The notes under the pieces: generated by a model
The model's input: the letters and a program-made list of their open reading frames with translations, nothing else
Told to the model about the DNA's origin: nothing
The model's database searches: none
Shown: positions 6,882 through 16,161 of the stretch, piece after piece
Layout: every line of letters begins with the position of its first letter
Position numbering within the stretch: position 1 is the first letter of the stretch
Position numbers and translations under genes: made by a program
NCBI GenBank assembly: GCA_018607785.1
Contig: JABBAU010000054.1
Location: forward strand, 1 to 42,975
DNA: 42,975 bases
Direction: 5' to 3'
Origin: Methylobacillus sp.
GTDB taxonomy: Bacteria > Pseudomonadota > Gammaproteobacteria > Burkholderiales > Methylophilaceae

Positions 6882-8228
6882 CTAGGTTTTATTTTTTAGC
6901 TTGTTTTCAAGGTAATGAATATTGACACCCCCATCCATGAAGCTAAGGTCCCTCATAAGATCTCTGTGAAGCGGAACATTGGTTTTGATTCCCTCAATAA
7001 GAATTTCAGATAAAGCAATATCCATTCTTGCTAGTGCTTTCTCTCTTGACTCACCATAGGTAATTAATTTTCCAATCATTGAATCATAGTTTGATGGAAC
7101 TTTATATCCCCCATAAGCATGTGTATCGATTCTAACGCCAGGGCCACCTGGTAAGTGAAATCTAGTTATTGTGCCAGGAGAAGGCATGAAGTTATAGGGA
7201 TCTTCAGCATTTAGTCTGCATTCAATAGCATGCCCATGATATTTGATATCTTTTTGACGAAAAGAAAGTTTTTCTCCAAAGGCAATTTTTATCTGTTCTT
7301 GTACTAAGTCGATATCGGTAATTAGCTCAGTGACAGTATGCTCAACCTGAAGCCTAGTATTCATTTCAATAAAGTAAAATTCACCGTTTTCGTATAAAAA
7401 TTCAAATGTACCTGCTCCACGATAATTTATTTTTTCGCAAGCTGATGCACACCTTGCACCAATCTTATTCATTTGTCTTTCACTAATACCGGGTGCTGGT
7501 GCTTCTTCAATAATTTTTTGATGGCGTCTTTGTAAAGAGCAGTCCCTTGTTCCTAGATGAATAGCTTTTTTATGTGAATCAGCAAGTACTTGAAATTCAA
7601 CATGTCTTGGTTTTTCAAGAAATTTTTCCATATATACCACTGGGTTTCCAAAAGCCACCTGAGCTTCATTTTTTGTCATTACTACTGAGTTGAGTAAGGC
7701 TGCTTCAGTGTGAACGACTCGCATTCCTCTTCCCCCACCTCCTCCAGCTGCTTTAATAATGACAGGGTAGCCAATTTTTTTTGCAATTTTTTTAATTTCA
7801 TCGTTATCGTCAGGGAGCGCACCGTCAGAACCAGGAACGCAGGGGACGCCAGTTTTATTCATTGTCTCCTTAGCGCTAACTTTATCACCCATAAGTCTAA
7901 TGGTCTCTGGTCTGGGGCCAATAAAAGTAAACCCACTCTTTTCAACCCGTTCTGCAAAGTCTGCATTTTCGGAAAGAAAACCATAACCTGGATGTATTGC
8001 TTGTGCATCGGTTACTTCAGCTGCACTAATGATGGCGGGAATATTTAAATAACTTAAGTTAGAGGGGGCTGGCCCAATACAAACAGACTCATCAGAAAGT
8101 TTTACATATTTAGCTTCAGCATCAGCTTCTGAATAGACGGCAACTGTTTTTATTCCCATTGCTCTGCAAGCTCTGAGGATTCTAAGGGCTATTTCGCCAC
8201 GATTAGCAATTAAAATTTTATCAAACAT
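6882..8228 (-). CDS. accC: acetyl-CoA carboxylase, biotin carboxylase subunit
   Basis: This 448-residue enzyme carboxylates biotin on AccB with ATP and bicarbonate, the first half-reaction of fatty-acid synthesis. Visible are the N-terminal biotin-carboxylase domain ([11 protein letters not shown] at 4-14; [10 protein letters not shown] at 79-88), the ATP-grasp glycine-rich loop (162-170), the [14 protein letters not shown] segment, the [11 protein letters not shown] motif, and [14 protein letters not shown] with catalytic Glu/Asn/Arg. The C-terminal domain holds ECRLNAEDP. Length is almost identical to E. coli AccC (449). The gene lies five bases downstream of accB; the two act as one complex with AccA/AccD, which are not in this window. 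Confidence 0.99.
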   Translation of the reverse strand: MFDKILIANRGEIALRILRACRAMGIKTVAVYSEADAEAKYVKLSDESVCIGPAPSNLSYLNIPAIISAAEVTDAQAIHPGYGFLSENADFAERVEKSGFTFIGPRPETIRLMGDKVSAKETMNKTGVPCVPGSDGALPDDNDEIKKIAKKIGYPVIIKAAGGGGGRGMRVVHTEAALLNSVVMTKNEAQVAFGNPVVYMEKFLEKPRHVEFQVLADSHKKAIHLGTRDCSLQRRHQKIIEEAPAPGISERQMNKIGARCASACEKINYRGAGTFEFLYENGEFYFIEMNTRLQVEHTVTELITDIDLVQEQIKIAFGEKLSFRQKDIKYHGHAIECRLNAEDPYNFMPSPGTITRFHLPGGPGVRIDTHAYGGYKVPSNYDSMIGKLITYGESREKALARMDIALSEILIEGIKTNVPLHRDLMRDLSFMDGGVNIHYLENKLKNKT

Positions 8229-8233
8229 GTGCT

Positions 8234-8695
8234 TTAACTTATTTCGAAAAGAGGCTGTCCGAACTCAACAGGCTGTCCATTTTCAATTAATATTTTTGAA
8301 ATGGTTCCTTCTTTATCAGATTCAATTTCATTGAGAATTTTCATGGCTTCAATAATACATAAAGTATCGCCTTTTTTAACTGAAGAGCCGATGTCAATGA
8401 AAGGCGCCGAATCCGGAGAGGCAGCTCTATAAAAAGAACCTACCATTGGCGAAGTAATGACATTTTTACTCTCAGTAATGTTTTCTATAACTTCAGGTTC
8501 TTCAGCCTTCACAGCAGGTTGTTTATCTGTAGGCACTTGTATAGGCTGCTGAACATAATTGACTGGCGCTACCGAAGGTTGAATATTATTTTGACGACTG
8601 ATTTTTACTTTTTCTTCACCTTCAGTGAGCTCAAGTTCAGAAATATCGGATGCTTCTACTAAATCAATCAGAGTTTTTAACTTTCTCAAATCCAT
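8234..8695 (-). CDS. accB: biotin carboxyl carrier protein of acetyl-CoA carboxylase
   Basis: This 153-residue carrier protein holds the biotin that shuttles carboxyl groups from AccC to AccA/AccD. The N-terminal region (1-35, [11 protein letters not shown]) is the usual AccC-interacting helix and strand. A proline- and glutamate-rich linker spans about 38-75. The C-terminal biotinyl domain (about 78-153) includes [18 protein letters not shown], the AccB 'thumb' region, and [10 protein letters not shown] with the biotinylated Lys119. It is 19 bases downstream of aroQ and five upstream of accC. The aroQ-accB-accC order is conserved in proteobacteria. Confidence 0.98.
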   Translation of the reverse strand: MDLRKLKTLIDLVEASDISELELTEGEEKVKISRQNNIQPSVAPVNYVQQPIQVPTDKQPAVKAEEPEVIENITESKNVITSPMVGSFYRAASPDSAPFIDIGSSVKKGDTLCIIEAMKILNEIESDKEGTISKILIENGQPVEFGQPLFEIS

Positions 8696-8714
8696 TTTAT
8701 ATTTACCTCAATTA

Positions 8715-9146
8715 TTATTTAGTTTGATTTATAAAATTTAATGCCGCGATGTACCCTTCAGCGCCTAATCCACTAATAATGCCAATTGCTACATCAGAAA
8801 AAAAAGAATTTTTTCTAAAATCCTCTCTTGCAAATACATTTGAAAGATGTACTTCAATAAATTTAACATTTTTAGCAACAAGACTATCTCTGATTGCTAC
8901 TGAACTGTGTGTAAAGGCGGCAGGATTTATTATTGTGAAATCAGTTGATAATGATTGTATTTTATTCACAATTTCAGATTCACTATTGCTTTGAAAAAAT
9001 TCAATATCTATATTTAATTCTTTGGCTCGATTCTTCAGTGAGGCATTAATGTCATCAAGAGTCATTTTCCCATAGTGTTCAGGTTCCCTCGAGCCTAGTA
9101 AGTTTAAATTAGGCCCATGAATAACACTTATTCTTTTTTTTGACAT
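8715..9146 (-). CDS. aroQ: 3-dehydroquinate dehydratase, type II
   Basis: This 143-residue enzyme converts 3-dehydroquinate to 3-dehydroshikimate, the third step of the shikimate pathway to aromatic amino acids and chorismate (the substrate of UbiC elsewhere in this window). Family hallmarks are GPNLNLLG (11-18), the lid Tyr25 after a REPEHYG segment, NPAAFTH (74-80, active-site His80), the SSVAIRD block, and EVHLSNVFAREDFR (98-111, His100). The small dodecameric type II fold is indicated by length. It leads the acc operon and has its own upstream promoter candidate. Confidence 0.97.
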   Translation of the reverse strand: MSKKRISVIHGPNLNLLGSREPEHYGKMTLDDINASLKNRAKELNIDIEFFQSNSESEIVNKIQSLSTDFTIINPAAFTHSSVAIRDSLVAKNVKFIEVHLSNVFAREDFRKNSFFSDVAIGIISGLGAEGYIAALNFINQTK

Positions 9147-9182
9147 AATTTTATAGTTTTTAAATTTGTTTGACAGAAGAGT

Positions 9183-9211
9183 ATTTTGCCGAATTTAGCT
9201 TATTTTGTCTA
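9183..9211 (-). promoter_or_regulatory. candidate promoter of the aroQ-accB-accC-prmA operon
   Basis: On the minus strand TAGACA (9211-9206) is followed after 17 bases by CAAAAT (9188-9183). Both boxes are one or two changes from the sigma-70 consensus, and they are the best match in the 101-base spacer before aroQ. Transcription would start near 9176, about 30 bases before the aroQ ATG. Confidence 0.5.
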
Positions 9212-9247
9212 TATTTTAATAGATTTTAGAAGAATTTAATACTTAAA

Positions 9248-9790
9248 CTACTGAGTAAGGGCTTTTAGTGTTTGATTTAATTGGTTTAATTCTAATTTAC
9301 CATAAAATATCTTTTCTATTTTTTTATCTGGGCTAATGATTACACTGAAAGGTAAAATTCCTCTATCATTTCCAAGAGATTGAGATAATTCAACACCTTC
9401 ATTTTCAGCAATGAAAGATGAATAGTTGATCGGGATTTTTTTTGTAAATTTATTCACGGATTCTAAATCATCAATTGCTATAGCAATGGTTTTAACATCT
9501 TTATTTGTGTGTGCAAATTCATTTAACTCGGGTATTTCCTCACGACAAGGGGCGCACCAAGTTGCCCAAAAGTTTATTAGCAGCCATTTTCCTTCAAATT
9601 TTGAAAAAAGAACCTTTTCACCATCAACACTCATGATTTCTGATTTAAATAACGTATCAGTTTTATTATTTGAAACATTCATTTTTCCTAAATCATCATT
9701 TACATTATTTTTTTTAATTAAGTATCCAGAAAAGCCTGCAAAAATTCCTACCAGAATAAGTAAGAGTATAAATTTAATATTTTTATTCAT
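9248..9790 (-). CDS. TlpA-like membrane-anchored thioredoxin
   Basis: This 180-residue protein has an uncleaved N-terminal membrane helix (about 5-24) and a periplasmic thioredoxin-like domain. The active site FWATWCAPC has redox cysteines at 79 and 82 followed by REEIPEL, the pattern of TlpA/ResA/CcmG proteins that reduce disulfides, for example in cytochrome c maturation or copper-site assembly. Its start overlaps the last codons of dsbD by eight bases, so the two are co-translated. DsbD supplies periplasmic electrons, making this a likely recipient. The exact client cannot be told; CcmG, CycY or a general TlpA are alternatives. Confidence 0.9.
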   Translation of the reverse strand: MNKNIKFILLLILVGIFAGFSGYLIKKNNVNDDLGKMNVSNNKTDTLFKSEIMSVDGEKVLFSKFEGKWLLINFWATWCAPCREEIPELNEFAHTNKDVKTIAIAIDDLESVNKFTKKIPINYSSFIAENEGVELSQSLGNDRGILPFSVIISPDKKIEKIFYGKLELNQLNQTLKALTQ

Positions 9791-11483
9791 TTTTTAACCC
9801 TATTTGTAATATCTTTTTAAATTCCTCTGCATTTTTAAAACCAATAGTTCTTATTTGTCTTATTTCATTGCCAGAGGAATCAAAAAATATAATAGCGGGA
9901 GGCCCAAATAATTCAAATTCTTTCAATAATTTTTTATGCGCCTCTGTATTCTTTGTGACGTCAACTTTTAATAAGACATATTGCTCCATCAGCTTGCCTA
10001 CTTCTACATCAGTAAATGTAAATTTTTCAAATTCAAGACATGCGATGCACCAATCGGCATAAAAATCTAACATAACAGCTTTTGAAGTGTTTGAAGCAAT
10101 AAAATTGTTTAATTCATCAACTGTATGAATGGCAATAAATTCTGGTTTATTTTCTAAGGAGGTTAAAGTTTGATCTTTGTCCAGAATATTTTTTAAAATA
10201 GAAACATTGGACAAAGAGGATAAAATTAATCCAACCATTAAAATAAGTTTTAAGATTTTCAGACTATTTTCGGTAAAAAATAAGTAATAAATAAATGCAG
10301 AAGTTAATAAAGAGTTTAAAAGAAAGAAAAAGATAGATTCATCTAACATTGGACGGACAATATAGATTGCCATGCCAATAAGAATAAAACCAATTAGTTT
10401 TTTTACCTTTACCATCCAAATTCCTGGTTTTGGAAGTAATTTATTTGCAGAAAAACCGATTAGTAACAAAGGAACACTCATTCCAATACTCATAACGAAC
10501 AATGAGAGAGCACCAAGTAAAATATCATTGGCTTGGCCGATATATAAGATAGCTGCTGCAAGAGGAGGGGCAACACATGGGCTTAAAATGAGTGATGATA
10601 ACAAACCTAAAAAGAAAATATGTATTAGGCTTTTTTTATTAATTTTATTTAGCCATTTAGATAGAAAAGTATTTTCAGATGTACTTAAATGAAAGACATC
10701 AAACATAGCCAAAGCGAAAATAATAAATAAAAAACTATTAAACATTAAGAAATAAATATTCTGTAAGCTTGCAGATAGAAAACTTCCAGTCATTGATGCA
10801 GCAACGCCAAAAATAACATAAGTTGCTGATACACCTGCAACATAGCTTAGAGTAAATCGGATTGCATAGTCTTTATTCGATGAAATAACGATACTCGACA
10901 ATATCGGAACCATAGGGAGTACGCAGGGAGTAAGAGATAAAAGTAAGCCTGCTATAAAAAAGCTAGTTAATATGACAATAAAGTTTCTATCGGTAAGTTT
11001 TTCAACAAATGTGTCTGTTTCTGATAAGTAATTAATTTTTTCAGGAGCATTTAAGCTGATCATCTTAGTTGATGGTGGGTAGCATAAACCTTTTTCACTA
11101 CATCCTTGAAAATCAATTTTGATCAGAGATTCTTTTTTAAGATTTTTTTTTGTTTTTATAGAGATTATTTTTTCACCGTAGTAAACTTCTTGCTCTCCAA
11201 AAAATTCATCTTCTTTTATTTTGCCTTGGGGGTATGAAATAACTATATTTGATGTTGGTTCTAAAGTGATCTTCAATTTTTGCTTGTAGGTGTAGTAACC
11301 CGGAGCATTTTTTAAAACTATTTCGAATTGAGCTTTCTCTTTATTGGGAAGGAGTGAGAATTGGAAAGCTTTTTCTACGGGTAAAAATGATTCTTTTTCA
11401 TTATAAAAACTAAACTCTTCATTTGAGAATGCAGAGAAACTGAAAAAAAATAGAATAAATATTAAACTTAAATGTCTTAACAT
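9783..11483 (-). CDS. dsbD: thiol:disulfide interchange protein DsbD
   Basis: This 566-residue inner-membrane protein carries electrons from cytoplasmic thioredoxin to periplasmic thiol proteins. A signal peptide (1-20) precedes the periplasmic alpha domain, with its redox pair Cys128 and Cys134 (QGCSEKGLCYPP). The beta domain has about eight membrane helices with the pair LTPCVLP (Cys187) and LSPCVAPPL. The C-terminal gamma thioredoxin domain has YADWCIACLEFE. The open frame extends 13 codons further to a TTG at 11522, but the ATG at 11483 begins directly with a signal sequence and is preferred; no ribosome site precedes either. All six redox cysteines are present. It overlaps the TlpA-like gene. 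Confidence 0.96.
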   Translation of the reverse strand: MLRHLSLIFILFFFSFSAFSNEEFSFYNEKESFLPVEKAFQFSLLPNKEKAQFEIVLKNAPGYYTYKQKLKITLEPTSNIVISYPQGKIKEDEFFGEQEVYYGEKIISIKTKKNLKKESLIKIDFQGCSEKGLCYPPSTKMISLNAPEKINYLSETDTFVEKLTDRNFIVILTSFFIAGLLLSLTPCVLPMVPILSSIVISSNKDYAIRFTLSYVAGVSATYVIFGVAASMTGSFLSASLQNIYFLMFNSFLFIIFALAMFDVFHLSTSENTFLSKWLNKINKKSLIHIFFLGLLSSLILSPCVAPPLAAAILYIGQANDILLGALSLFVMSIGMSVPLLLIGFSANKLLPKPGIWMVKVKKLIGFILIGMAIYIVRPMLDESIFFFLLNSLLTSAFIYYLFFTENSLKILKLILMVGLILSSLSNVSILKNILDKDQTLTSLENKPEFIAIHTVDELNNFIASNTSKAVMLDFYADWCIACLEFEKFTFTDVEVGKLMEQYVLLKVDVTKNTEAHKKLLKEFELFGPPAIIFFDSSGNEIRQIRTIGFKNAEEFKKILQIGLKNE

Positions 11484-11563
11484 GTTTATTGGATAGTAAT
11501 TCAAGTTTATAATTATCCGCAAATAGTATAATTACTCAATGAATTTCATTACATAATTACAAT

Positions 11564-11971
11564 ATGAGAAAAATAATCATCATTTTTTTGATTTTATTAC
11601 CTGGTCTCGAGCTGGCGGGCATTATTTATTTTTTTAACCTATATGGTTGGTGGTTTTTTCTATATTTGGTTCTAATGGCTATTCTAGGTTGGCAGCTTAT
11701 CAAGGAAGAAAAGGCTAATGCATTAAGCAAGCTTGCAGGTTTAGTCTCAAAAGGAGGAACCCCTGCTGAGGCAATTATGGGGGTAGCTAAAAATTTATTA
11801 GCGGGAGTGTTATTTTTATTCCCTGGAGTAATTACAGATGTATTTGGCTTATTAATTTTATTGCAAGGCGGCAAAATTTCAACAGCAGGAGAGAAACAAA
11901 CATTCACCCCTGGCGACAAAACACCAGACATTATTGAAGGCGAGTTTCACAGAGAAGACAAAGAAAAATAG
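11564..11971 (+). CDS. fxsA: FxsA family membrane protein
   Basis: This 135-residue inner-membrane protein has three or four helices (about 2-20, 25-43 and 80-103), with LLPGLELAGIIYF near the start and the FLFPGVITDVFGLLLLL-type segment (here LFLFPGVITDVFGLLILL) characteristic of FxsA. In E. coli, extra FxsA relieves exclusion of phage T7 by the F plasmid; its normal role is unknown. The C-terminal 30 residues are cytoplasmic and acidic. A TATAAT box lies at 11527-11532 without a convincing -35. Its stop codon TAG overlaps the GTG start of the next gene by one base (TAGTG), so the two are coupled. Confidence 0.92.
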   Translation: MRKIIIIFLILLPGLELAGIIYFFNLYGWWFFLYLVLMAILGWQLIKEEKANALSKLAGLVSKGGTPAEAIMGVAKNLLAGVLFLFPGVITDVFGLLILLQGGKISTAGEKQTFTPGDKTPDIIEGEFHREDKEK

Positions 11972-12978
11972 TGCCTACATATAAAATTAAAATACAATCT
12001 TCTGGTCTAGAATTCCATGTTAAGCCCAGCCAAACAATTTTAGAAGGCGCCATAGCGTCGGGAATAACACTTCCTTATGGTTGCCAGGATGGTGCCTGTG
12101 GATCTTGCAAAGGAAAAGTTATTTCAGGTAAATATTTCTTAAATGAATACCAATCATCCGCATTAACTGACTCTGATATAAAAGCTGGTAACACTTTATA
12201 CTGTAAATCAATGGCGCAAGAAGATTTAGTGATAGAGCCGAACATCCCTGAAGTATATGATCAATATTCCCCAAAAGTTTTGCCTGTTAAAGTTGAGAGC
12301 CTAACAAGATTAAATCATGATGTTATGCAGATGTTTCTAAAGTTACCAGCGAAAGAAACATTTAGATTTAAAGCTGGACAATATATCGAATTCATAATGG
12401 GCGATGGCAGTCGTAGAGCTTTTTCTATGGCAAATGCACCTCTCGATTCAATGATCGAATTACATTTAAGGCTTATAGAAGGTGGAAAATTTACAAGCTT
12501 TGTCTTTAATGAAATGAAAGAAAAATCAATTCATCGAATTGAAGGCCCCATAGGTCAGTTCTATTTAAGAGATAGTGAAAAGCCAATAATATTCATTGCA
12601 GGGGGAACAGGGTTTGCACCTATTAAATCGATCATTGAAGATATGATTGCCAATAAAAACAAAAGAAAAATATATTTATATAGAGGCGTAAGATCTGAAA
12701 AAGATTTTTATATGAATGAGTTAGTTAACGATTGGATAAAAAAATTAGAAGGCTTAACATATATTCCTGTAGTTGAAGACGGTTTATCTGAGGATGCAAG
12801 AAGTGGGTATGTCCATCATGCTGTTTTGGAAGATTTCAAAAACTTAAATGACATACAAGTATACTGTTGCGGTGCACCTGGCCTTGTAGAAAACGCATTC
12901 AAAGACCTCACAAAAAGTGGACTACCTGACGATCAATTTTTTGCAGATGCCTTCACATTTGCACCTAAAAAAAAATAA
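11971..12978 (+). CDS. 2Fe-2S ferredoxin-NAD(P)H reductase fusion (often labelled CDP-6-deoxy-delta-3,4-glucoseen reductase)
   Basis: This 335-residue electron-transfer flavoprotein has three parts. An N-terminal plant-type ferredoxin domain (1-95) carries the 2Fe-2S ligands Cys38, Cys43, Cys46 and Cys78. A ferredoxin-reductase-type FAD domain (about 103-205) has RAFSMANAP, the RxYS-like FAD motif with Phe in place of Tyr. An NAD(P)H domain follows, with AGGTGFAPI and the late CCGAPG. The layout matches proteins annotated in most betaproteobacteria as CDP-6-deoxyglucoseen reductase (AscD), but no dideoxysugar genes occur nearby, so that name probably does not give the reaction. It likely passes electrons from NAD(P)H to an unidentified oxygenase or reductase. 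The start is GTG, coupled to fxsA. Confidence 0.92.
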   Translation: MPTYKIKIQSSGLEFHVKPSQTILEGAIASGITLPYGCQDGACGSCKGKVISGKYFLNEYQSSALTDSDIKAGNTLYCKSMAQEDLVIEPNIPEVYDQYSPKVLPVKVESLTRLNHDVMQMFLKLPAKETFRFKAGQYIEFIMGDGSRRAFSMANAPLDSMIELHLRLIEGGKFTSFVFNEMKEKSIHRIEGPIGQFYLRDSEKPIIFIAGGTGFAPIKSIIEDMIANKNKRKIYLYRGVRSEKDFYMNELVNDWIKKLEGLTYIPVVEDGLSEDARSGYVHHAVLEDFKNLNDIQVYCCGAPGLVENAFKDLTKSGLPDDQFFADAFTFAPKKK

Positions 12979-12990
12979 GAAATTATTAAT

Positions 12991-13761
12991 TCAATCTAAT
13001 TTTTCAGAAGAAACAATTTTTTTTAAATTATGAGGTTCAATATTCTGAGTGATTAAAATAGTTTTGAAAATTAAATTAAGTTGATCTTTTATGGCTTTGT
13101 GATTTACAACTATTTTAATATCTTGTAGCCAGTCGATGTTTGTGTCTTTTAATTGGGCAAGTAAATGTAGAGCACTGTTTGTACTGGTAATCAGCATGAA
13201 TTTGTAATGATAATTCATGAGATTTTCTTTTAAACAATTTAAATCGACATCAATATAATCTCTAATGTAGCATTCTCCATAGCTAACTTCAGCTCCTCTT
13301 TGTTCAAGTACTTGTTTTAAAGTCTCACGACCACCCTCACCTCGAACAATTAATATTTTTTTACCAGACACATTATTAAAAATATCCTCTTTTAATAAAT
13401 GCTCAGAATCAAATTCTTTTTTAGGGGAATGAACAAAAACGGGTAAATGTTTTTGAAGTAGTTTTTTTGTTGTTGGCCCAATACTGGAAAATAATAAATC
13501 TTTTGGGATGATTATTGAAAGAATTTTAAGTCTTTCAAGGAAAAAATGAACAGCGTTTGTACTAATAAAAATAATATGTTGGTACATATTTAAATTTTCT
13601 AAAAAAGAATCAAAAGTTTGATAATTATCAAGGGGGCTAATTTTAGTAAGGGGGTAATTAAGAACAGAGATGTTTGTATCTTCTAGCTCACTTAATAATT
13701 TAGTATTTGTATTGTTTGGCCTGGTTGAAATAAGGGCAATTTGTTTTATTTGTTTATTCAT
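12991..13761 (-). CDS. hemD: uroporphyrinogen-III synthase
   Basis: This 256-residue enzyme should cyclise hydroxymethylbilane to uroporphyrinogen III with inversion of ring D. HemD sequences diverge widely and have few invariant residues. The support is an ISTRPNNTN opening, FISTNAVHFF (about 66-75, the expected (T/S)S-x-(N/A)AV motif), KILIVRGEGGRETL, the GAEVSYGECYIRDY segment, and a later LITSTNSALHLL repeat of the same motif. It begins three bases after hemC, the standard order. Together the two supply tetrapyrrole precursors for haem; hemW lies nearby in the window. Confidence 0.93.
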   Translation of the reverse strand: MNKQIKQIALISTRPNNTNTKLLSELEDTNISVLNYPLTKISPLDNYQTFDSFLENLNMYQHIIFISTNAVHFFLERLKILSIIIPKDLLFSSIGPTTKKLLQKHLPVFVHSPKKEFDSEHLLKEDIFNNVSGKKILIVRGEGGRETLKQVLEQRGAEVSYGECYIRDYIDVDLNCLKENLMNYHYKFMLITSTNSALHLLAQLKDTNIDWLQDIKIVVNHKAIKDQLNLIFKTILITQNIEPHNLKKIVSSEKLD

Positions 13762-13764
13762 TCT

Positions 13765-14682
13765 TTATAAATTTGATAATATATCTTTGGCTCCGTTTGC
13801 AATCAATGCGTCACCTAATGCTTCACCCAATTTATAGAATTCTGATTTTAATCCACTTTTTTCAGCATGAATAATTTGTGATCCATCTGGCTTTGAAACA
13901 AAGCCTTTAATTAAGAAACGATCATTATTAATTGTAGCAAAAGCCCCTAGAGGCACTGTGCAACTCCCGGCGAGTTTTCTGCTAACAGCTCTTTCTGCTA
14001 AAACACATCTTGCGGTATCTTCATCATTCAAAGGATTTAAAAAATCTGACATTACATTGTTATCAGATAAGATTTCAATTCCTAGAGCACCTTGTCCAAC
14101 AGCTGGCAAACTTTCGGATGGGTTAATAAATTGTTTTATTCTTTCTTTTAAATTTAGACGGATAAGGCCAGCAGCAGCTAAAATAATTGCTCCATATTGA
14201 TCATTATCTAATTTTTTTAATCTTGTTTGTAAGTTTCCTCTGAGCGGTTCGATAGTTAAGTGTGGATATTTAGATTTTATTTGACTTTGCCTTCTTAAGC
14301 TTGAAGTTCCAACAACAGAACCTTCTGGCATATCTTTGAGGCCGGCATATTTATTGGAGACAAAAGCATCTCTAGCATCTTCACGTTTTGATATAGCTGC
14401 TAATTTAAATTCTTCAGGAATATCCATTGGAAGATCTTTCATAGAATGAACAGCTAAATCTGCCTCTCGATTCAATAATGCGTACTCAAGTTCTTTAATA
14501 AATAGACCTTTGCCTCCAATGGTTGCAAGCGATTTATCCAATAAAATATCCCCCTGGGTTTTAAATCCTTTAATAGCTATTTCGATAGTTGGGTGTTTTT
14601 CATGAATTAGTGACTTAATGAATTCTGCTTGCCACATAGCAAGTGGACTTTCTCTCGATGCAATTGTTATTTTTTTTATCAT
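13765..14682 (-). CDS. hemC: porphobilinogen deaminase (hydroxymethylbilane synthase)
   Basis: This 305-residue enzyme polymerises four porphobilinogen molecules into hydroxymethylbilane. Visible are IASRESPLAMWQA (7-19), KGLFIKELE, the HSMKDLP motif (active-site Asp), SLRRQSQ, EPLRGN-QTRL, and GSCTVPLGA, with Cys241 as the attachment site of the dipyrromethane cofactor. Length is normal for the family (about 310). It is divergent from argH across a 99-base spacer containing two TTGATA direct repeats and a TATAAT box oriented toward argH. hemD follows. Confidence 0.98.
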   Translation of the reverse strand: MIKKITIASRESPLAMWQAEFIKSLIHEKHPTIEIAIKGFKTQGDILLDKSLATIGGKGLFIKELEYALLNREADLAVHSMKDLPMDIPEEFKLAAISKREDARDAFVSNKYAGLKDMPEGSVVGTSSLRRQSQIKSKYPHLTIEPLRGNLQTRLKKLDNDQYGAIILAAAGLIRLNLKERIKQFINPSESLPAVGQGALGIEILSDNNVMSDFLNPLNDEDTARCVLAERAVSRKLAGSCTVPLGAFATINNDRFLIKGFVSKPDGSQIIHAEKSGLKSEFYKLGEALGDALIANGAKDILSNL

Positions 14683-14781
14683 TATTAAACCAATTTTATC
14701 ATATCAAGGTTTGATAGATTAATCATATGATTGATAATTTTCATATATAATTCATTGAAAATAATAGAAAAATTAGAATAA

Positions 14782-16161
14782 ATGAAAAAAAATAAAAAAA
14801 ATTGGTCAGATAGATTTTCCGAGCCAACGAGTGAAATAGTGAAAAGATATACTGCTTCGGTAGATTTTGATCAAAGACTGGCAATGTTTGATATTGCAGG
14901 ATCATTAGCGCATGCAGAAATGTTAAAAAAACAAAATATCATTTCCATAAGAGATTTTAATGCTATTAAGAAAGGTCTTAATCAAATTAAAAAAGAGATT
15001 ATTTCTAATAAATTTCAATGGTCAATTGATTATGAAGATGTTCATCTAAATATAGAAAAAAGACTAACTGAAATTTCAGGTGAAGCTGGAAAAAAACTTC
15101 ATACGGGTAGATCAAGAAATGATCAAGTTTCAACAGACATGAGACTTTACTTAAGAGATGCATCAGATCAACTCGTGATTCTAATTAAGAAATTACAAGA
15201 ATCGACTATTGCTTTGGCTGAAAAACATATTACAACTATCATGCCAGGCTTGACCCATCTTCAAGTAGCACAGCCAATTAGTTTTGCACATCATTTACTT
15301 GCCTATTTTGAAATGCTTGAAAGGGATAAGGCAAGATTTATCGACTCTAGAAAAAGAATAAATACTTTACCTTTGGGGGCAGCTGCGCTTGCTGGAACTT
15401 CATTTCCAATAAATAGAAAGTTTGTAGCAAAATTATTAAAGTTTGAAACGGTTATGGAAAATTCACTCGATGCTGTATCAGATAGAGATTTTCTGATTGA
15501 ATTTAATGCAAATGCTTCACTTTTAATGACACATCTTTCAAGATGGTCTGAAGAGTTGGTAATGTGGTCAAGCCCATTTTTTAATTATATTGAAATTTCA
15601 GATAGCTTCTGTACGGGCTCAAGTATAATGCCACAGAAAAAAAATCCAGATGTACCAGAATTGGTTAGAGCAAAAACAGGAAGAGTAAATGGGCATTTAG
15701 TAAGCTTATTAACGATAATGAAGAGTCAAGCTCTTGCATATAATAAAGACAATCAAGAAGATAAGGAGCCTATCTTTGATGTTGTGGATACAGTCCTTGA
15801 TACTCTAAGAATTTATGGAGAAATGATTTCAAAAATAAAAGTTTTCCCAAAAAATATGGAAAATGCTGCTCTAAAAGGCTATGCAACTGCAACAGATTTA
15901 GCAGATTACTTAGTTAAGAAAGGACTGCCATTCAGAGAATCCCATGGAATTGTTGCAAAAGCTGTTAAATTTGCAATTGAACAAGATTGCGATTTGTCAA
16001 ATATAGAACTTTCAAAACTGAGAAAATTTAGTAAATTAATTGATCAAGATGTCTTTAAGTATTTATCATTAAAAGGATCAATTCAAACGAGAAAGCATGT
16101 TGGTGCAACAGGTTTTAATGCAGTAAAATCTGCAATAAAAAAAGCTAAATCAAAGCTATAA
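14782..16161 (+). CDS. argH: argininosuccinate lyase
   Basis: This 459-residue enzyme cleaves argininosuccinate to arginine and fumarate, the last step of arginine synthesis. Diagnostic segments are [16 protein letters not shown] near the N-terminus, [11 protein letters not shown] (about 110-120), [14 protein letters not shown] (catalytic Thr/His) and [12 protein letters not shown] (279-290, the flexible catalytic serine loop shared by the fumarase/aspartase superfamily). Length equals that of typical ArgH. TATAAT at 14746-14751 is a probable -10 box, without a good -35 at the normal distance. The final codons overlap the convergent phosphatase gene by six bases. Confidence 0.98.
   Translation: MKKNKKNWSDRFSEPTSEIVKRYTASVDFDQRLAMFDIAGSLAHAEMLKKQNIISIRDFNAIKKGLNQIKKEIISNKFQWSIDYEDVHLNIEKRLTEISGEAGKKLHTGRSRNDQVSTDMRLYLRDASDQLVILIKKLQESTIALAEKHITTIMPGLTHLQVAQPISFAHHLLAYFEMLERDKARFIDSRKRINTLPLGAAALAGTSFPINRKFVAKLLKFETVMENSLDAVSDRDFLIEFNANASLLMTHLSRWSEELVMWSSPFFNYIEISDSFCTGSSIMPQKKNPDVPELVRAKTGRVNGHLVSLLTIMKSQALAYNKDNQEDKEPIFDVVDTVLDTLRIYGEMISKIKVFPKNMENAALKGYATATDLADYLVKKGLPFRESHGIVAKAVKFAIEQDCDLSNIELSKLRKFSKLIDQDVFKYLSLKGSIQTRKHVGATGFNAVKSAIKKAKSKL

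Noticed and set aside
7710-8048. 112-codon plus-strand frame opposite accC
   Set aside because: The real accC matches its family throughout; this frame has no recognisable domain or start signal.
11484-11522. 13-codon N-terminal extension of dsbD to a TTG
   Set aside because: The ATG at 11483 leads straight into a signal peptide; the extension would put polar residues before it.
11971-12978. A dideoxysugar or antibiotic pathway reductase
   Set aside because: No dehydrase, aminotransferase or nucleotidyl-sugar gene lies anywhere in the window; the usual database name is a family label.
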